Assembly: GCA_034698045.1 (NCBI GenBank)
Contig: JAQGAU010000582.1
Coordinates: 1-26,049, forward strand
Direction: 5' to 3'
Source of the DNA: Paramacrobiotus richtersi
Taxonomy: Eukaryota; Tardigrada; Eutardigrada; Parachela; Macrobiotidae
Length of the DNA: 26,049 nucleotides
A model generated the notes under the pieces. That model ran no database searches. It was not told where the DNA came from and saw nothing but the letters and a program-made list of their open reading frames with translations. Below are positions 1 to 10,334 of this stretch, piece by piece. The first letter of the stretch is position 1, and every line of letters begins with the position of its first letter. The position numbers and the translations under genes are program-made.

Positions 1-393
1 CGGTTGGTCAGTTTTTGCTCATATGTAAGCTGTATTGCAGTGCAGTTGAACTTAGAACCGCTGCCAGCTGCACAGCATAGCGACGTCGAACAGCTGTCAG
101 ATAGAATGTGTTTCATTCCAAAGCGTGTATCTGTAGTCACAAGTTTATGCTTGGCTAACGTCGGAAATGCGGTAGGGATAACTTATTGGACAAAATAAAG
201 CTGTTTATAAGAACAGTGTTGAAGTAACCTCAATTTGTAGGTTGTCTTTCTCGGAATGAATCGTGAATATCGGACAACGTTCCCAAAATGTACTGATCGT
301 TTTCTTCGTCGTCGGCGTTATGGCACGGAAAAGTCAGACCCCGCGGTGAATAACTCTGCTAGAAGAACCAGAAATACAAATGACTGCTCATAG
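1..393 (+). CDS. Rhodopsin-like GPCR copy A, C-terminal end (5' cut by window edge)
   Basis: This is the 3' end of an orphan class A GPCR. The end of exon 2 (1-171) is open and finishes with the TM7 residues NVGNA. A 69-bp intron (172-240, GTAGGG...TTGTAG) follows. Exon 3 (241-393) opens with VVFLGMNREYRTT and ends at TAG 391-393. Joining the exons gives N-A-V-V-F in the place of the family NPxxY motif, followed by a basic tail (RFLRRRR) and a C-terminal NDCS. The exon plan and splice phase (0) match copies B, C and D below. The exon 2 part (TM6-ECL3-TM7) is much less like the other copies than exon 3 is. Reading on without splicing meets a stop at 196-198, which would lose helix 8 and the tail. 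The ligand is unknown. I am confident it is a receptor end; whether the whole gene is intact cannot be seen. Confidence 0.72.
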
Positions 394-1500
394 AAAAAAA
401 ATTCATCCTTATCAGATCGCAGCATTGCGCTGCGGAGAACTGAGCTGGAAACAACGATTCTTCGGTATTTAGGTGATCATTCATTAGTAAAGCATTCCGA
501 TAATCACCGTTTCTGTACCTGACATTTCCATTCCTGGATTTTCAATGTCGGTGCAATTGCTAGTTTTTGGTAAGCTGGTTCGGGTTACACCTGTATTTTT
601 TCTTACCTGTTTTGTTATTTCAGTGAACTGTACGGAATCGACTTAAACGTTTAAAAGTACTGTACTTACAGACTGTACATTCAGATCAGTCAAAAATACT
701 GCACAGACCCTTTGGAGCTGCTTGGACAATTCAAAAACATGGCCCGACATTGCGCATTTCCGCTTTAGGCATACGGTGCAGTACTGTTTACAACTCCAGT
801 ATAATGTTCACTTGGCCAGGACAGCCGCGTTTGACACTGTCTCTTAGGGTTGTTGGAGTTATTAGACGTTGCCGATTAATGTTACAATAAAGGTCACGAC
901 CATGACAGACGCTAAGGAATGGCGGAAAACAGTATGGGAATCTAGTTTCAACGTTTCAACATGAAAGCAGCAAAATAGCTTTCAGTTTCGACATTCATGA
1001 CATTGTTTCACAAAACGAAGATGGCGGCTTTGCGGGTTCGAGATGCATTTCAGGCAGTTACCGTACATGTTACGTTATGTTGAAACATGGCAGTAGGCGA
1101 AGACAGTAAAGTGCTAGGCCCTTCATGCTGCAGACCAGCGCTCTTTGGTCAGAGGGATATGTCAGACGTGTACCGTGTACGGATCCGGGCGTACTGCTTG
1201 GGCTAAACTGTCCGAGACTACCCAATTCCGTCACCTAAGAATAAGACGACTATAACCATACTGATCAATATTTCCGTGAACTTGGGCCGCTCCTATCGCT
1301 TGCGTAGACTCCGACATTATGGTTCCGATACCATTTCCTGAAAAACTGCATTTCTTTCCGGAAAATGTATATGCCGATCCGGAAATTACTGATCAGCTAT
1401 AGCACACTGTATGGGCGTGAATGGATCTATCAAATGGAAACCTTGATCTATGCACAGTTTCGTAAATATTATTAAATCAGAAACGGAGACATGGTTTACC
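394..1500 (+). other. 3' flank of GPCR copy A; no gene seen
   Basis: No open frame with coding character. This stretch is a diverged, collinear match to the flank after copy B (about 4154-5135). Shared landmarks are a segment beginning near GCTAGTTTTTGG at ~560 and the block 'ATTATGGTTCCGATAC' near 1316, which recurs near 4951. It is best read as duplicated intergenic DNA that travelled with the receptor gene. Confidence 0.55.
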
Positions 1501-1527
1501 TGATTTCCGGCTCATGCTTCCTGACAG

Positions 1528-1735
1528 CATGCAAATTTTAGGACGATAATAATATCGTCTAATAAGTTCTCTAGCGCAGTGCATACTGCGGCGCCCGGTT
1601 ACTGTTATTTCCAGCAAGTTATTGATTAATTACGGAATTTGGGCTGTATTTTCGTTAAACTGCCATTCGCGCCATACCGCACTGTGGGACATTGGCATTC
1701 CATTCTTTTAACCGTTTGCTAGGCATTTTCAGTAA
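1528..1735 (+). pseudogene. Relic of GPCR exon 2 (TM3 segment), relic 1
   Basis: About 1643-1730 matches the start of GPCR exon 2 (TM3) at nucleotide level: the run TTTTCGTTAAACTGCCATTC, then CGCACTGTGGGACATTGGC, then a match to the codons for the AFLSLNRLLA region. The upstream part (from the motif CATGCAAATTTT near 1528) matches the end of receptor intron 1. The frame is not kept and no exon 1, TM4-TM7 or exon 3 is visible after it, so this is a remnant of a further receptor copy that once followed copy A. An equivalent relic follows copy B at 5138-5345. Confidence 0.6.
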
Positions 1736-2398
1736 AACACGAGTTCTTACGTAATAACAATTGCGATTCAAATTTCGGTGAATTTGTAACGCTCCCATCG
1801 GTTTCTTCGATTCCTACTTGTGTCGCCCGTAGGAGACCAAGAATACTTGACGTACAACGCAACAAATCTAAGCAACTACATTTTAATAACTAATTTGCAT
1901 CACAAGAAGTTCCGCATTGAACTAAGTAACTAACTCCAGAAACTGGCTTGTCGGCTTTACAGAACCACAAACAACAGGCGGTGCGTGCGTCATACGCACA
2001 TAAGCAAGCACTAATAACAGCACACAGAAGCCACACGAAAGCAAGCACTAATGAGAGCAGAACACGTGTTTGGTAAGTACTACATAATGGTTCCCCTACA
2101 CTTTGCTTAAAACCGCATTCCTTTCCAATTAGATTTCTATAGATTGTGTGGGCACAATAATGTGCCCGAAACATTCACACCAAGTGGGCGTCGCCCATGG
2201 AGGCTACGTAATCTGCTAATGTAAAGATGTAATTCCTCGACCGCCGACTGCACAATGGGGATAACTAAATAATTGACTTTCCGCTCCAGACGGCGCACTC
2301 ACAGGAACTGTACCCTCCTTGATGGGTTCCTGTTTCGAATACTTTTGCGCGTTTTGGGTGCACATTGAAAAGGCCGCCGGAAAACATAATTGAAAACT
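1736..2398. other. Intergenic / 5' flank of GPCR copy B
   Basis: No supported gene. A 14-bp perfect direct repeat (AAGCAAGCACTAAT) occurs at 2002-2015 and 2039-2052. Short open frames on the minus strand here have no recognisable domain. The promoter of copy B should lie here, but I see no convincing TATA or initiator, and the segment does not obviously match the well-conserved 5' flanks of copies C and D. Confidence 0.35.
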
Positions 2399-4153
2399 AT
2401 GGCAGTTGATTTTCTGGCTACCACGCAATTCAATCCGGGTTTTGTTAATCACAAAAATCTGAGTTTCCTTTTCGACGGGCAGAACCTGAGCACAGCTGCA
2501 ATATCAGCAAACCTGACGAATGCCAACCTCGAGTTAACGACTTGGTACACGGTGTGCATGATATCTTGTTCTATCGGATCGCTGATGTGTATTACGCTCT
2601 TGATAGCAGTGCGGGAAGACTGGAAGCGATCTCTTCGAATGATCACTGAAGATCGCAATGGAACTAAATTACTAATTGTTCATGCGACAGTTATCGAGAT
2701 GTTGGTCTGCCTCTTCCATTACGTTATCTTCACACAAGTCTATTATGGACAACGTTATCGTGTAAGAAGGAACATTTACCGTGTCTACCTTGGAAAGCAT
2801 CGTAGTGTGACATTTGTGATGACGTGCTGTGCTTCTTCTGTAGCTCTTCGCGAACGCAGTTCATCTCTTTACGTAACTTATGTCTTGTCCTAAATTAGGA
2901 TTTTCGCATATTTCGAAATCGACATACATTAAGAAGAAGGTTTTGATTTAGTTGTCGGTGTCCTACGTAGTACGTACGTTAATATGTTGTATAAAATTTT
3001 AAAGACGCTGCTTTGTACTAGGGTCAATAAACGCATTGTCTTTTTTTTCACCTCAAGTGAAGTTTCACTAAATGCTGTTGGCAATAAACGTGTGCTCTGC
3101 CAACGTATAATGAAATTCTCTAATCATTGATAGCAAGATCACAGCTGCAGCCTGCACTGGGTCGAAAACGAGAGATTCTTATAAGTGGACAAATGTAAAT
3201 GAGAACGCCTCTGTTGTGGCTTTTGTTTTCTGAAAAATGCAAATTTTATGATGATAGGCGACGCATATATACCGCAGTATTTTATCACTGTGATTTCAGG
3301 AAACGCTTTTAAGCTGATTTGTTTTTTAAGGTTTCCCGAACCAGCTGCATTTTCATTCAACTACCATTCGCATTATGCCGCACTGTAGGACATTGGTCGT
3401 CCGCATTCCTTTCCCTCAACCGCTTGTTAGCTATTTGTTTCCCCATACTTTACCGCAAACGGTTTGCACGGTATGTCTTAAACACTGGCATTATTATGGT
3501 AATGTGGCTGATCGCGGCTGGTATATACATCCCGGTTGTGGCTGGCTGGGGTTCTCGATTTGACACCGGACCACCGCTGTATGACTGCGGCGTAAAGTCC
3601 CAGGATCCAACGGCCAACTTGATTATCCAATCGCTGGCCACTTATACTCCGCTGAGTGTAACTGGAGTTCTTTATGTCGTGGTTATCGTGTTCGGAGTTT
3701 ATCAGCGAATGACGAGCACAACCAAAAACCAACGCTCTTCTCGGCGCCGTCGATTCAGACTGGCTATGATCTTGCTAGCAGCGGCTTTATGGCACTGTGT
3801 CTGCTTCTTTCCGCACACGGGCATTCTTATCTTTGACCGAACTAAATTACTTGTCCGGTATCCGGTGTTGGCGCTCTGGCTGCGCCTGATTTTCATGCTG
3901 GGTTATGTCGGAAATGCGGTAGGGGTCACTTATCAAAAACGAGTAAACCTGTTTATTAACATGCTGCTGCAATTTCCTCAATTTGCAGGTTGTCTTTTTT
4001 GGAATGAATCGTGAATATCGGACGACGCTCCAGAAATGGTTTCGTGTTTTTTCTCGTCGTCTGCGTCATGGTACAGAAAAGGTAGACACCGCGCTGAATA
4101 TGCCAGCTAAAGCGCAATCAAGAAAATCCAGAAATACAACTGACTGCTCATAG
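2399..4153 (+). CDS. Orphan rhodopsin-like GPCR copy B (three exons, 371 aa, intact)
   Basis: A plasma-membrane seven-helix receptor predicted from three exons: 2399-2761, 3331-3918 and 3989-4153, all joined in phase 0. Intron 1 is 569 bp (GTAAGA...TTTAAG) and intron 2 is 70 bp (GTAGGG...TTGCAG). The ATG at 2399 is the first in frame. The N-terminus has NxS/T sites at N20, N29 and N38. TM1 is about residues 48-72, TM2 89-113, and TM3 runs from C127 to N151. TM4 contains the MVMW tryptophan, ECL2 the partner cysteine (YDCG), TM5 the YTPLS proline, TM6 CFFP in place of CWxP, and TM7 NAVVF in place of NPxxY. The DRY triplet is NRL. ICL3 is very basic (RSSRRRR). The tail is about 45 residues and ends DCS. 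G-protein partner and ligand cannot be told. The AAG acceptor of intron 1 is unusual but lies behind a T-run and gives a normal-length ECL1. Confidence 0.8.
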
Positions 4154-5135
4154 AAAACAAATCATCATTATGATGTCGTGCCATCATGTTGCAGAACTGT
4201 CCTGGAAACAGCGAGTTTTCGGTATTTAAGTAATTGATTATTTGAAAAAGTGCTCCGCAAGACAGTTTCTGTAATGACATAATACTATGGACGTACCTGG
4301 ATTTTCCATACTGCATTTTATTTCCTGGCCCTCATGGTTTCTTTGTACGAAGCTAGTACTCGTTACGTTTCACTCAGCTAGTTCTGGTTACAATGTATAG
4401 TTTTCTCCGTACCTATTTCAAGAGTATTTGTTCGAACAAGCGCAGAGGCTGAAGAAAACATCGGTTGAGGGTTCTCTACGACCGACGCCGGAATCTAGCA
4501 ACGGTTCAATGCCATTGTCTTTTCATCAACTGTGTAGAGTGGCATAGTTTGTACTGATGGTGAAATGTTTCCCATCTATGCAGTGTAACAAGCTACTTGT
4601 TTCTCCCCTCTATTTACTTTCTTCAGCTGCTTTTCCTGTGTTTACTGTATTCGGAAGCCCGTTTGGAGGATCAAACGGCGGATAAAACCAAGATTTAAAT
4701 GTAGTGCAACAGTAAGCTCGCCTGTTTTCTGTATACGTTCCCACATGAACAACAGAATCTCGTATTCCATTGACGTATAATAAAGTACATGCAGCAGTCG
4801 CAAAAGGAATGTGTTAGCTGTGGAACTGCGCGTTCTGACTGTCCGAGGTGACTACTCAATGTCCGTAACCAAAACTACGAGTAATTAAAATCAGACGGTT
4901 TCATATTTCGATAAGTTGTGCCGCTCGTATCACTGTATTCGATCTGAACATTATGGTTCCGATACAATTTCCTTAAAACTGCAATTTCTGGGAAACGTAT
5001 GCCGACTCGGAATTAGGTTTCCAGTTGATCGTGGAGTTCCGTTCACACCCATACAGTTCCTTAATCATTGATCTATAGGTTCTGGCTGGGAAACGAAAAC
5101 ACAGTTTGCGTGATTTCAGACTCAGGAGTCAGGTT
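4154..5135 (+). other. 3' flank of GPCR copy B; no gene seen
   Basis: Non-coding by inspection. It is collinear with the flank after copy A (394-1500). In part it also matches the flanks after copy C (9345-9900), copy D (read on the minus strand from 11838 down) and the orphan flank at 15810-16460. A shared landmark is the block 'TTCGAACAAGCGCAGAGGCTG' near 4431, found as 'TTGAACAAGCGCAGAGGCTG' near 9512. A second is 'CCCACATGAACAACA' near 4740, found again near 9845. These shared blocks mark the flank as part of the duplicated unit. Confidence 0.5.
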
Positions 5136-5137
5136 TC

Positions 5138-5345
5138 CTGAGCATGCAAATTTCAAGACGATAATATTGACTAGCAAATTATGTAACGCAATACATACTG
5201 CAGCGTCCTAGGTTCCTGTTATTTCCTGCAAGTTATTAATTTGGTATTTGAATTTGTCTCTTAAGGTGTCCCGAACGGCCTGGTTCAACTGTCACTCGTA
5301 CTGTGCTGCACTGTGTGATATTGGTAATCCCCTTACCAGTATACT
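5138..5345 (+). pseudogene. Relic of GPCR exon 2 (TM3 segment), relic 2
   Basis: The run at 5266-5335 matches the first ~75 bases of receptor exon 2. It includes the exon-start context TTAAG|GTGTCCCGAACGG, equivalent to AAG|GTTTCCCGAACC in copy B, and then diverged versions of the codons for QLPFALCRTVGHW. Sequence from ~5138 (GCATGCAAATTTCAAG) matches receptor intron 1. The frame is lost and no later exons follow. It sits about 1.1 kb after the stop of copy B, as relic 1 sits about 1.25 kb after the stop of copy A. Confidence 0.6.
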
Positions 5346-6010
5346 TATGATCGGGCAGCGGACGTTGAAATCTTAAATATTCATGAATGAAATGCTTGAC
5401 TAAAGTTTGGTACTACAGTATACGTAATGTGGCCATATAAACAATTTCTGTGCCTCGCTTTCTTGAACAACTCGGAATTTCCAAGCAGTTTATCATTCAG
5501 TCACTCTCAAGACGAAAACTCAGTCGCTGGATGTTTTGTTGTGCGTACTATTGCCGTCGTAACTCTGATTACTACAGAAAGAGCGTTACTGTTCAAAACG
5601 AAAACCGAAAAGCCGTTGTAGCTTAACGGAATCCAGCAAGTGCGACTTTGTTAACGAAAAGCCGGAACAGGTCACAAATGCGCTTGCTGAGTATTGCATG
5701 GGCAAGTATGTCTGTAATACTAACCGAAGTTTAAAACGAATGCAGCCAAGCTTATTTTCATGCACAAAAAAATTCCTGTTAAGTAAATCTTTTAGAATTC
5801 TCACATCAGATGAAGTGCGAAGTCCGGACAGTATAGACCGTTCCGTTGATAACTTTGGTGACGCAGGGTGTGTATGACAGATTGCACTGTCATAGCGCCA
5901 TAGTCCTTCGGAAGTACAGCAAGCCGAAAGACGTATGCAAGGTTACCTTTTCGGCTTCATATTTAACAGAACTATCATTTTCAACAAGAATTCAGTACTA
6001 ATTGACAACA
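5346..6010. repeat. Diverged intergenic repeat unit, copy 1 (related to 17020-17620)
   Basis: This segment aligns by eye with 17020-17620 in the same orientation. Matching blocks are near 5395/17055 (GCTTGACTAAAGTTTGG against ACTTGACTGAAATTGAA), 5535/17205 (GTTTTGTTGTGCGTACTATTG against GCTTTGTTGTTTGTTCGTAC), 5690/17310 (GTATTGCATGGGCAAGT in both) and 5920/17525 (CAGCAAGCCGAAAGACGTA against GGCAAGCTGAAAGACGTA). A weak foldback lies at 5671-5718. Open frames inside are short, overlap on both strands and are not conserved between copies, so I see no gene. Confidence 0.5.
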
Positions 6011-6519
6011 ACTGACTTCTACCATAGTACAACTGAATAGATAGATGACCTATCAGTATATTCAGTGTACTATGCTTTTACTGTGCGCTTAGTCGCGACT
6101 GCAATATATCCAGATAACTAGCTCTGAAGTGAACCGCGGAAAACCAGAATAATCTGGTCGGTTGCGGACAAATGAACAAATCGTATACGTAGAGTATACA
6201 GTACTATACACACTACAGATACTACACAGTTGTGAGATGTATGCTGTGCTGGAACCGAATCGGTGGGTGCCAATGTTGTCCTGCAACGGATGTGATCCGT
6301 ACGCTGAACGCATGAAGAATTCTTGGATATCAATTACTTATGCTTGACTTGTCCGAAGCTGGGTTCTGTGATGTTACTTACGAGTTAGAAGTAAAATTTC
6401 TGTATCTTGGCTCTGCGGCTTTCTCGGGGTTTCAGAGCCGTGTAAGTACTTTATGCCGTGCCGTATCTTCTTCCAGCTGGTAAAACAACAGCCTAATAAA
6501 TCAGCGAATAATCTGTCGT
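6011..6519. other. Intergenic, nothing recognised
   Basis: Short overlapping frames occur on both strands (for example 6089-6333), but no domain, splice pattern or paralogous copy was seen. There are simple TACAGTA-like runs around 6190-6235. Confidence 0.3.
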
Positions 6520-6635
6520 ACAGTAGAGTGTTCGTGCTGAATGGTTAATGTCTGCATGCCGTTGTAAAAATTTAGCTGTAAACAGTAAACTCATCGTCAG
6601 TAAATGCGACTGTATTGATGAAATGTGCGGTACGA

Positions 6636-6683
6636 GTTACATACACATTTGTGGAGTGTATGAAGTACCAGTGTGGCTGTAAC
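6636..6683. repeat. Foldback repeat, family H1
   Basis: Arms 6636-6654 and 6668-6683 pair with GTTACA/TGTAAC at the base and CACA/TGTG inside. The next block (ACACTGTCCGAAATTTCAG) is shared with the other H1 copies. In the D arm the equivalent site has lost the hairpin interior. Confidence 0.45.
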
Positions 6684-7291
6684 ACTGTCCGAAATTTCAG
6701 AGGGATTTCAAGAACTATTGACTTTCGGATGTGTCCAGCAAGTCCAAGGAGATATCCAGGCGAAAGGCAGTTAGCATAGATATGGATACCGAATCAAATA
6801 ATAAATTCTCGTCTGTACTGTGCGTGCCTGTGGTATGTTGATTTAATTCTGTAACATTCAGACCGAAGAAGACGGAAAGTAAGTATGGCTAGGGCATCGC
6901 GAAACTCTGCTATGTATGCTATGCCGTATCAAAGTCAGCGGAAGTTAGTTAGTTTTAGCGTGCAGCGGATATGCCACGTCAGCTGAGTAAATGTTGAACT
7001 CTTGAATACTGTCCACTCGTGCTTGAAATACTTGACCGAAGCTGGATTTTTATAATGTTCAAATTAGGAGAAAGTTTTTATGGCTGGTTTTTATGGACGG
7101 CTAGGAATTTCAGGAACAGTGGCTACCACTTTTTTCCGGTCAGTGCCAAATGGAAAAACTAAGACTGACTCACCGAATGATTTTGTCGGTCCGTTCGTAC
7201 TCGCTGGTTCTTGATATTGTATAAACGTGACGGAATTCGATAAGTGGGACAGTATCGATGAAGTGTCCGGATTCTCCGGAATTCATTTATT

Positions 7292-7329
7292 GCACACGCA
7301 CTTGTGCAGTATTACAAGTGCAAGTGTGC
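7292..7329. repeat. Foldback repeat, family H1
   Basis: GCACACGCACTTGT (7292-7305) pairs fully with 7314-7329 except for a 2-base bulge, over an 8-base loop (GCAGTATT). The downstream GATGCTATCCGAAGT resembles the sequence after the other H1 copies. Confidence 0.55.
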
Positions 7330-7986
7330 GTGCGATGCTATCCGAAGTCTCAGAATAATGGACTAGCATTAATTAAGTATATCGACTTCCGGATGCGTCT
7401 AATAAGCCCAATGCGAAATGCATTTAGTATAAGATACAGATAATAAATCAAATAAATTCATTCTCGTCTGTATTATGTAATCTGATGCTGCTGAAAGACA
7501 GTGCACTGTACGTCAGACCATAGTTCCAACGCTTTTACCGGATTATCCAACAGGGAAAACATACAATATATCAGGTTAAGTCATTCAGAACGGATGTGGG
7601 AAGAAATTATCCATTATGGAGGCAAAGACAGCAGAAAGCCGTGTAACATTAATCCATGGCTCAGTTGAAGGAAAATGACGATTCATAATCGTGGTTCGTG
7701 TTTATTAGGATTTATTGTTGTAGTAGTTTCATGTGGGCAAAACCACGTGAAATGATCGGATGTTGCTTAGCGTGCTTGATTTAATACCATTCGAGCAACG
7801 TAATCCGATAGTGTAATAACCATTACTCTCACAGTACTGTACACATAAATAAATATCCTACCTTCAGCTCCAGACCTTTAAAGGCTGCACCTGACGTGTT
7901 CCTATCCGAACGATAATTCTGAACGATTTGCTGCACATTCTAAATTAAAGGCATCGCTGGCGGAGCTGAACTTGAAATAAACAGCT

Positions 7987-9344
7987 ATGGCAGGAGATCT
8001 TGGAGATTCCAATTTCAGCACAGGATGTAATAGGCTTAGGACCATTTCTGATCAGAAAAATCTAAGTTTCCGTTGTGAAGAACAGAACTTGAGCATAACT
8101 GCAACATCAACCAACCAGACGAGCTTTATTCGTGAAGTGACGGTTTGGTATATGGTGTCTGTGGCATGCTGTTCCATCGGATCGCTGATGTGTATCACGC
8201 TGTTGGTAGCAGTGAGGGAAGATTGAAGCGATCCCTTCGGGAGATCACAGAAGATCGCAATGGAACAAAATTACTAATTGTCCATGCAACAGTTATCGAG
8301 ATGTTGGTATGTCTCTTCCGTTTCGTCATCTTCACACAGACCTATACATGTATATACTATGGACAACGTTATCGGGTGAGAAGGAACATTTACCAAATGC
8401 TTGCAAGTTTTATGCGACAGAGCGTATGTAATGCATTAGTTTATTGCCGCTATTCCAGGAAACGTTAATTTGTTTGTTTTTGAGGTTCCCCGAACGGCCT
8501 GCATTTTCATTCAACTACCGTTCGCATTATGCCGCACTGTAGGACATTGGTCGTCCGCATTCCTTTCCTTCAATCGCTTGTTAGCGATTTGTTTCCCCAT
8601 ACTTTACCGCGAACGGTTTGCACGGTATGTCTTAAACACTGGCATTATTATGGTAATGTGGCTGATCGCGGCTGGCATATACATCCCGGTTGCGGCGGGG
8701 TGGGGTTCCCGATTCGAGCCCATTCCACCGTTTTATGACTGCGGCGTAAAGTCCCAGGTTCCAACGGCCAACGTGGTTATCCAAGCGCTGGCCACTTATA
8801 CTCCACTGAGCCTAACTGGCATTCTTTATTTTCTGGTTATCGGGTTTGAAATTTATCAGCGAATGACAAGCACAACCGGGAATCAACGCCCTTTCCGTCG
8901 CCGTGGATATAGACTGGCTAAGATCTTGCTAGCAGCGGCTCTATGGCACTGTATTTGCTTCTTTCCGCACTCGGGCATTACAGTCTTTGACCGCAGTAAA
9001 TTACTGGGCCGTCATCCGGAGTTGGTACTGTGGTTGCGACTGATTTTTATGCTGGGTTATTTTGGAAATGTGGTAAGCATCACTTATTTGAAAGACTAGA
9101 ACTGTTGCTGAAAATATACTGCTGCAGCCTTTAGTTACCTCACATTATAGGTTGCCTTTTTTGGAATGAAGCGTGAATATCGGACGATGCTCCAAAAATG
9201 GGTTAGTCTTTTTCTTCGCCGTCTGCGTCATGGCGCGGAACAGGTACATCCCAGGTACAGGTACAGGTACAGGTACATCCCGCGCTGAATACCTCGGCTA
9301 AAGCGCAATCAAGAAAAATCAGAAACACAACCTACTGCTTATAG
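7987..9344 (+). pseudogene. Orphan rhodopsin-like GPCR copy C, probably broken
   Basis: The exon plan is that of copy B: exon 1 7987-8375, intron 1 of 109 bp (GTGAGA...TTTGAG), exon 2 8485-9072 (588 nt, same length as B), intron 2 9073-9150 (GTAAGC...TTATAG) and exon 3 9151-9344. Exon 2 is open throughout, with TM3 NRL, TM4, ECL2 cysteine (YDCG), TM5, CFFP in TM6 and GNV at the TM7 boundary. Exon 1 has a one-base deletion after residue RED (GAAGATTGAAGCG against GAAGACTGGAAGCG in B), which makes a TGA at 8224-8226. It also has four extra codons before YYGQRYR. Exon 3 has a 29-bp tandem insertion of CAGGTA units, which shifts the frame to a stop at 9286-9288. It could also be a polymorphic or mis-sequenced gene, since the rest is well kept. 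Confidence 0.7.
9241..9280 (+). repeat. CAGGTA short tandem repeat inside GPCR-C exon 3
   Basis: The block CAGGTACATCC occurs at 9241-9251. It is then repeated as three CAGGTA units plus CAGGTACATCC (9252-9280). The 29-bp excess is absent from copies A, B and D at the equivalent site and is not a multiple of three. Confidence 0.8.
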
Positions 9345-10249
9345 AAAACAGATCCTCATTATCGTATCGCACCATGATACTTCAGTACTGCGCTGGAAAC
9401 AGCGAGTGTTCTGTCTTTAGGTGATCATTTAATTGGTAAAGTACTGCGGAATCACAATTTCTGATATGACCATATAGTTCATTACCGCATTCCACCTCTT
9501 AGAGTCTTTATTTGAACAAGCGCAGAGGCTGAAAGGAAATTCGTTCGCGGGTTTCCTGCGATCAACGGCGGAATTCGACAACGGTATACTACTGTCATTG
9601 TCTGTTGATTTTGCATCAACTACGTATAGTTTCAGATTTTGAACTTTGATTAAATATTGTCCATCTACTGTATGTGGTCGAAAAAGCTAGCTGTTTCTCT
9701 GCTCTATTTATTTCTTTAACGGCTTCTTGTCCTGTGTTTGCTGTACTTGTAATTTTGTAAACTCGTGGAGATGGTCCCGGCAGATGAAACCAAACTATTC
9801 ACGGAGTGCACATGCGGTACGCTCGTCTGTTTCCTTTATACGTTCCCACATGAACAACAAACTCCCTTACTGAACAACAGACGAATTTAATCAAGTACCA
9901 GCAAGTGAAGCATCTGTCGCGGTGGTCCATGCGAGTGTTCCGAACGCAGCTGATAAGCATGGATATTAATAATGGAAAAATAGGATCCGTTATAGCAATT
10001 CTGACGACACACTTTGACCGTCGTAAATGGAAAAAGGACGGCAGTTCATGTGTTTAACTTAAGGAAGGTTCTAATTCTTTGCCCATGTGGTTTTGCTAAA
10101 ATATACTTGTTTGTGGTTTTGCTGGAGTTCTACAGTTAGAGATTAGGGATAAGTTCAGGGTTCAGACTCCGCGTAGAGACGAGTATAACATCAGCTCTAC
10201 TTGACGCAGTCAGGTCGGCAAGTGGATTCTTTTCCTCCGGGAGTGGTTT
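9345..10249 (+). other. 3' flank of GPCR copy C, up to the inverted-duplication junction
   Basis: Non-coding. It matches the flank after copy B in blocks (9505-9640 and 9700-9900). From about 10250 onward the sequence instead matches the reverse complement of the flank of the D/E type, so the hinge between the C and D arms is somewhere in ~9960-10250. No gene is supported. Confidence 0.45.
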
Positions 10250-10334
10250 CCGCGATAAACAATACTTCTATGGTGACCATTCATGCATCGCCGACTTCCG
10301 GTCCAACGGGACAAATTTCGCCCAGCTGGAGCTG

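Larger units (their letters stand above)
6520..7986 (+). promoter_or_regulatory. 5' flank of GPCR copy C, conserved with the 5' flank of copy D
   Basis: This matches the reverse complement of 13684-14645 over most of its length. The closest part is the last ~500 bp before the ATG, with near-identical blocks at 7495-7600, 7715-7815 and 7900-7986 (for example GAAATAAACAGCTATGGCAG at the start codon). The proximal promoter of these two receptors should be in the last few hundred bases. No TATA box could be assigned with confidence. The C flank is about 500 bp longer than the D flank. The extra DNA is an internal tandem duplication: 6600-6830 resembles 7225-7475, both ending in the phrase TTCTCGTCTGTA. 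Confidence 0.5.

Noticed and set aside
2216-2452. Minus-strand 78-codon frame overlapping the start of receptor B
   Set aside because: It is a shadow of the receptor N-terminal coding sequence and its 5' flank, with no domain.
3375-3732. Alternative frames over receptor exon 2 (both strands)
   Set aside because: Shadows of the well-supported TM3-TM5 coding frame.
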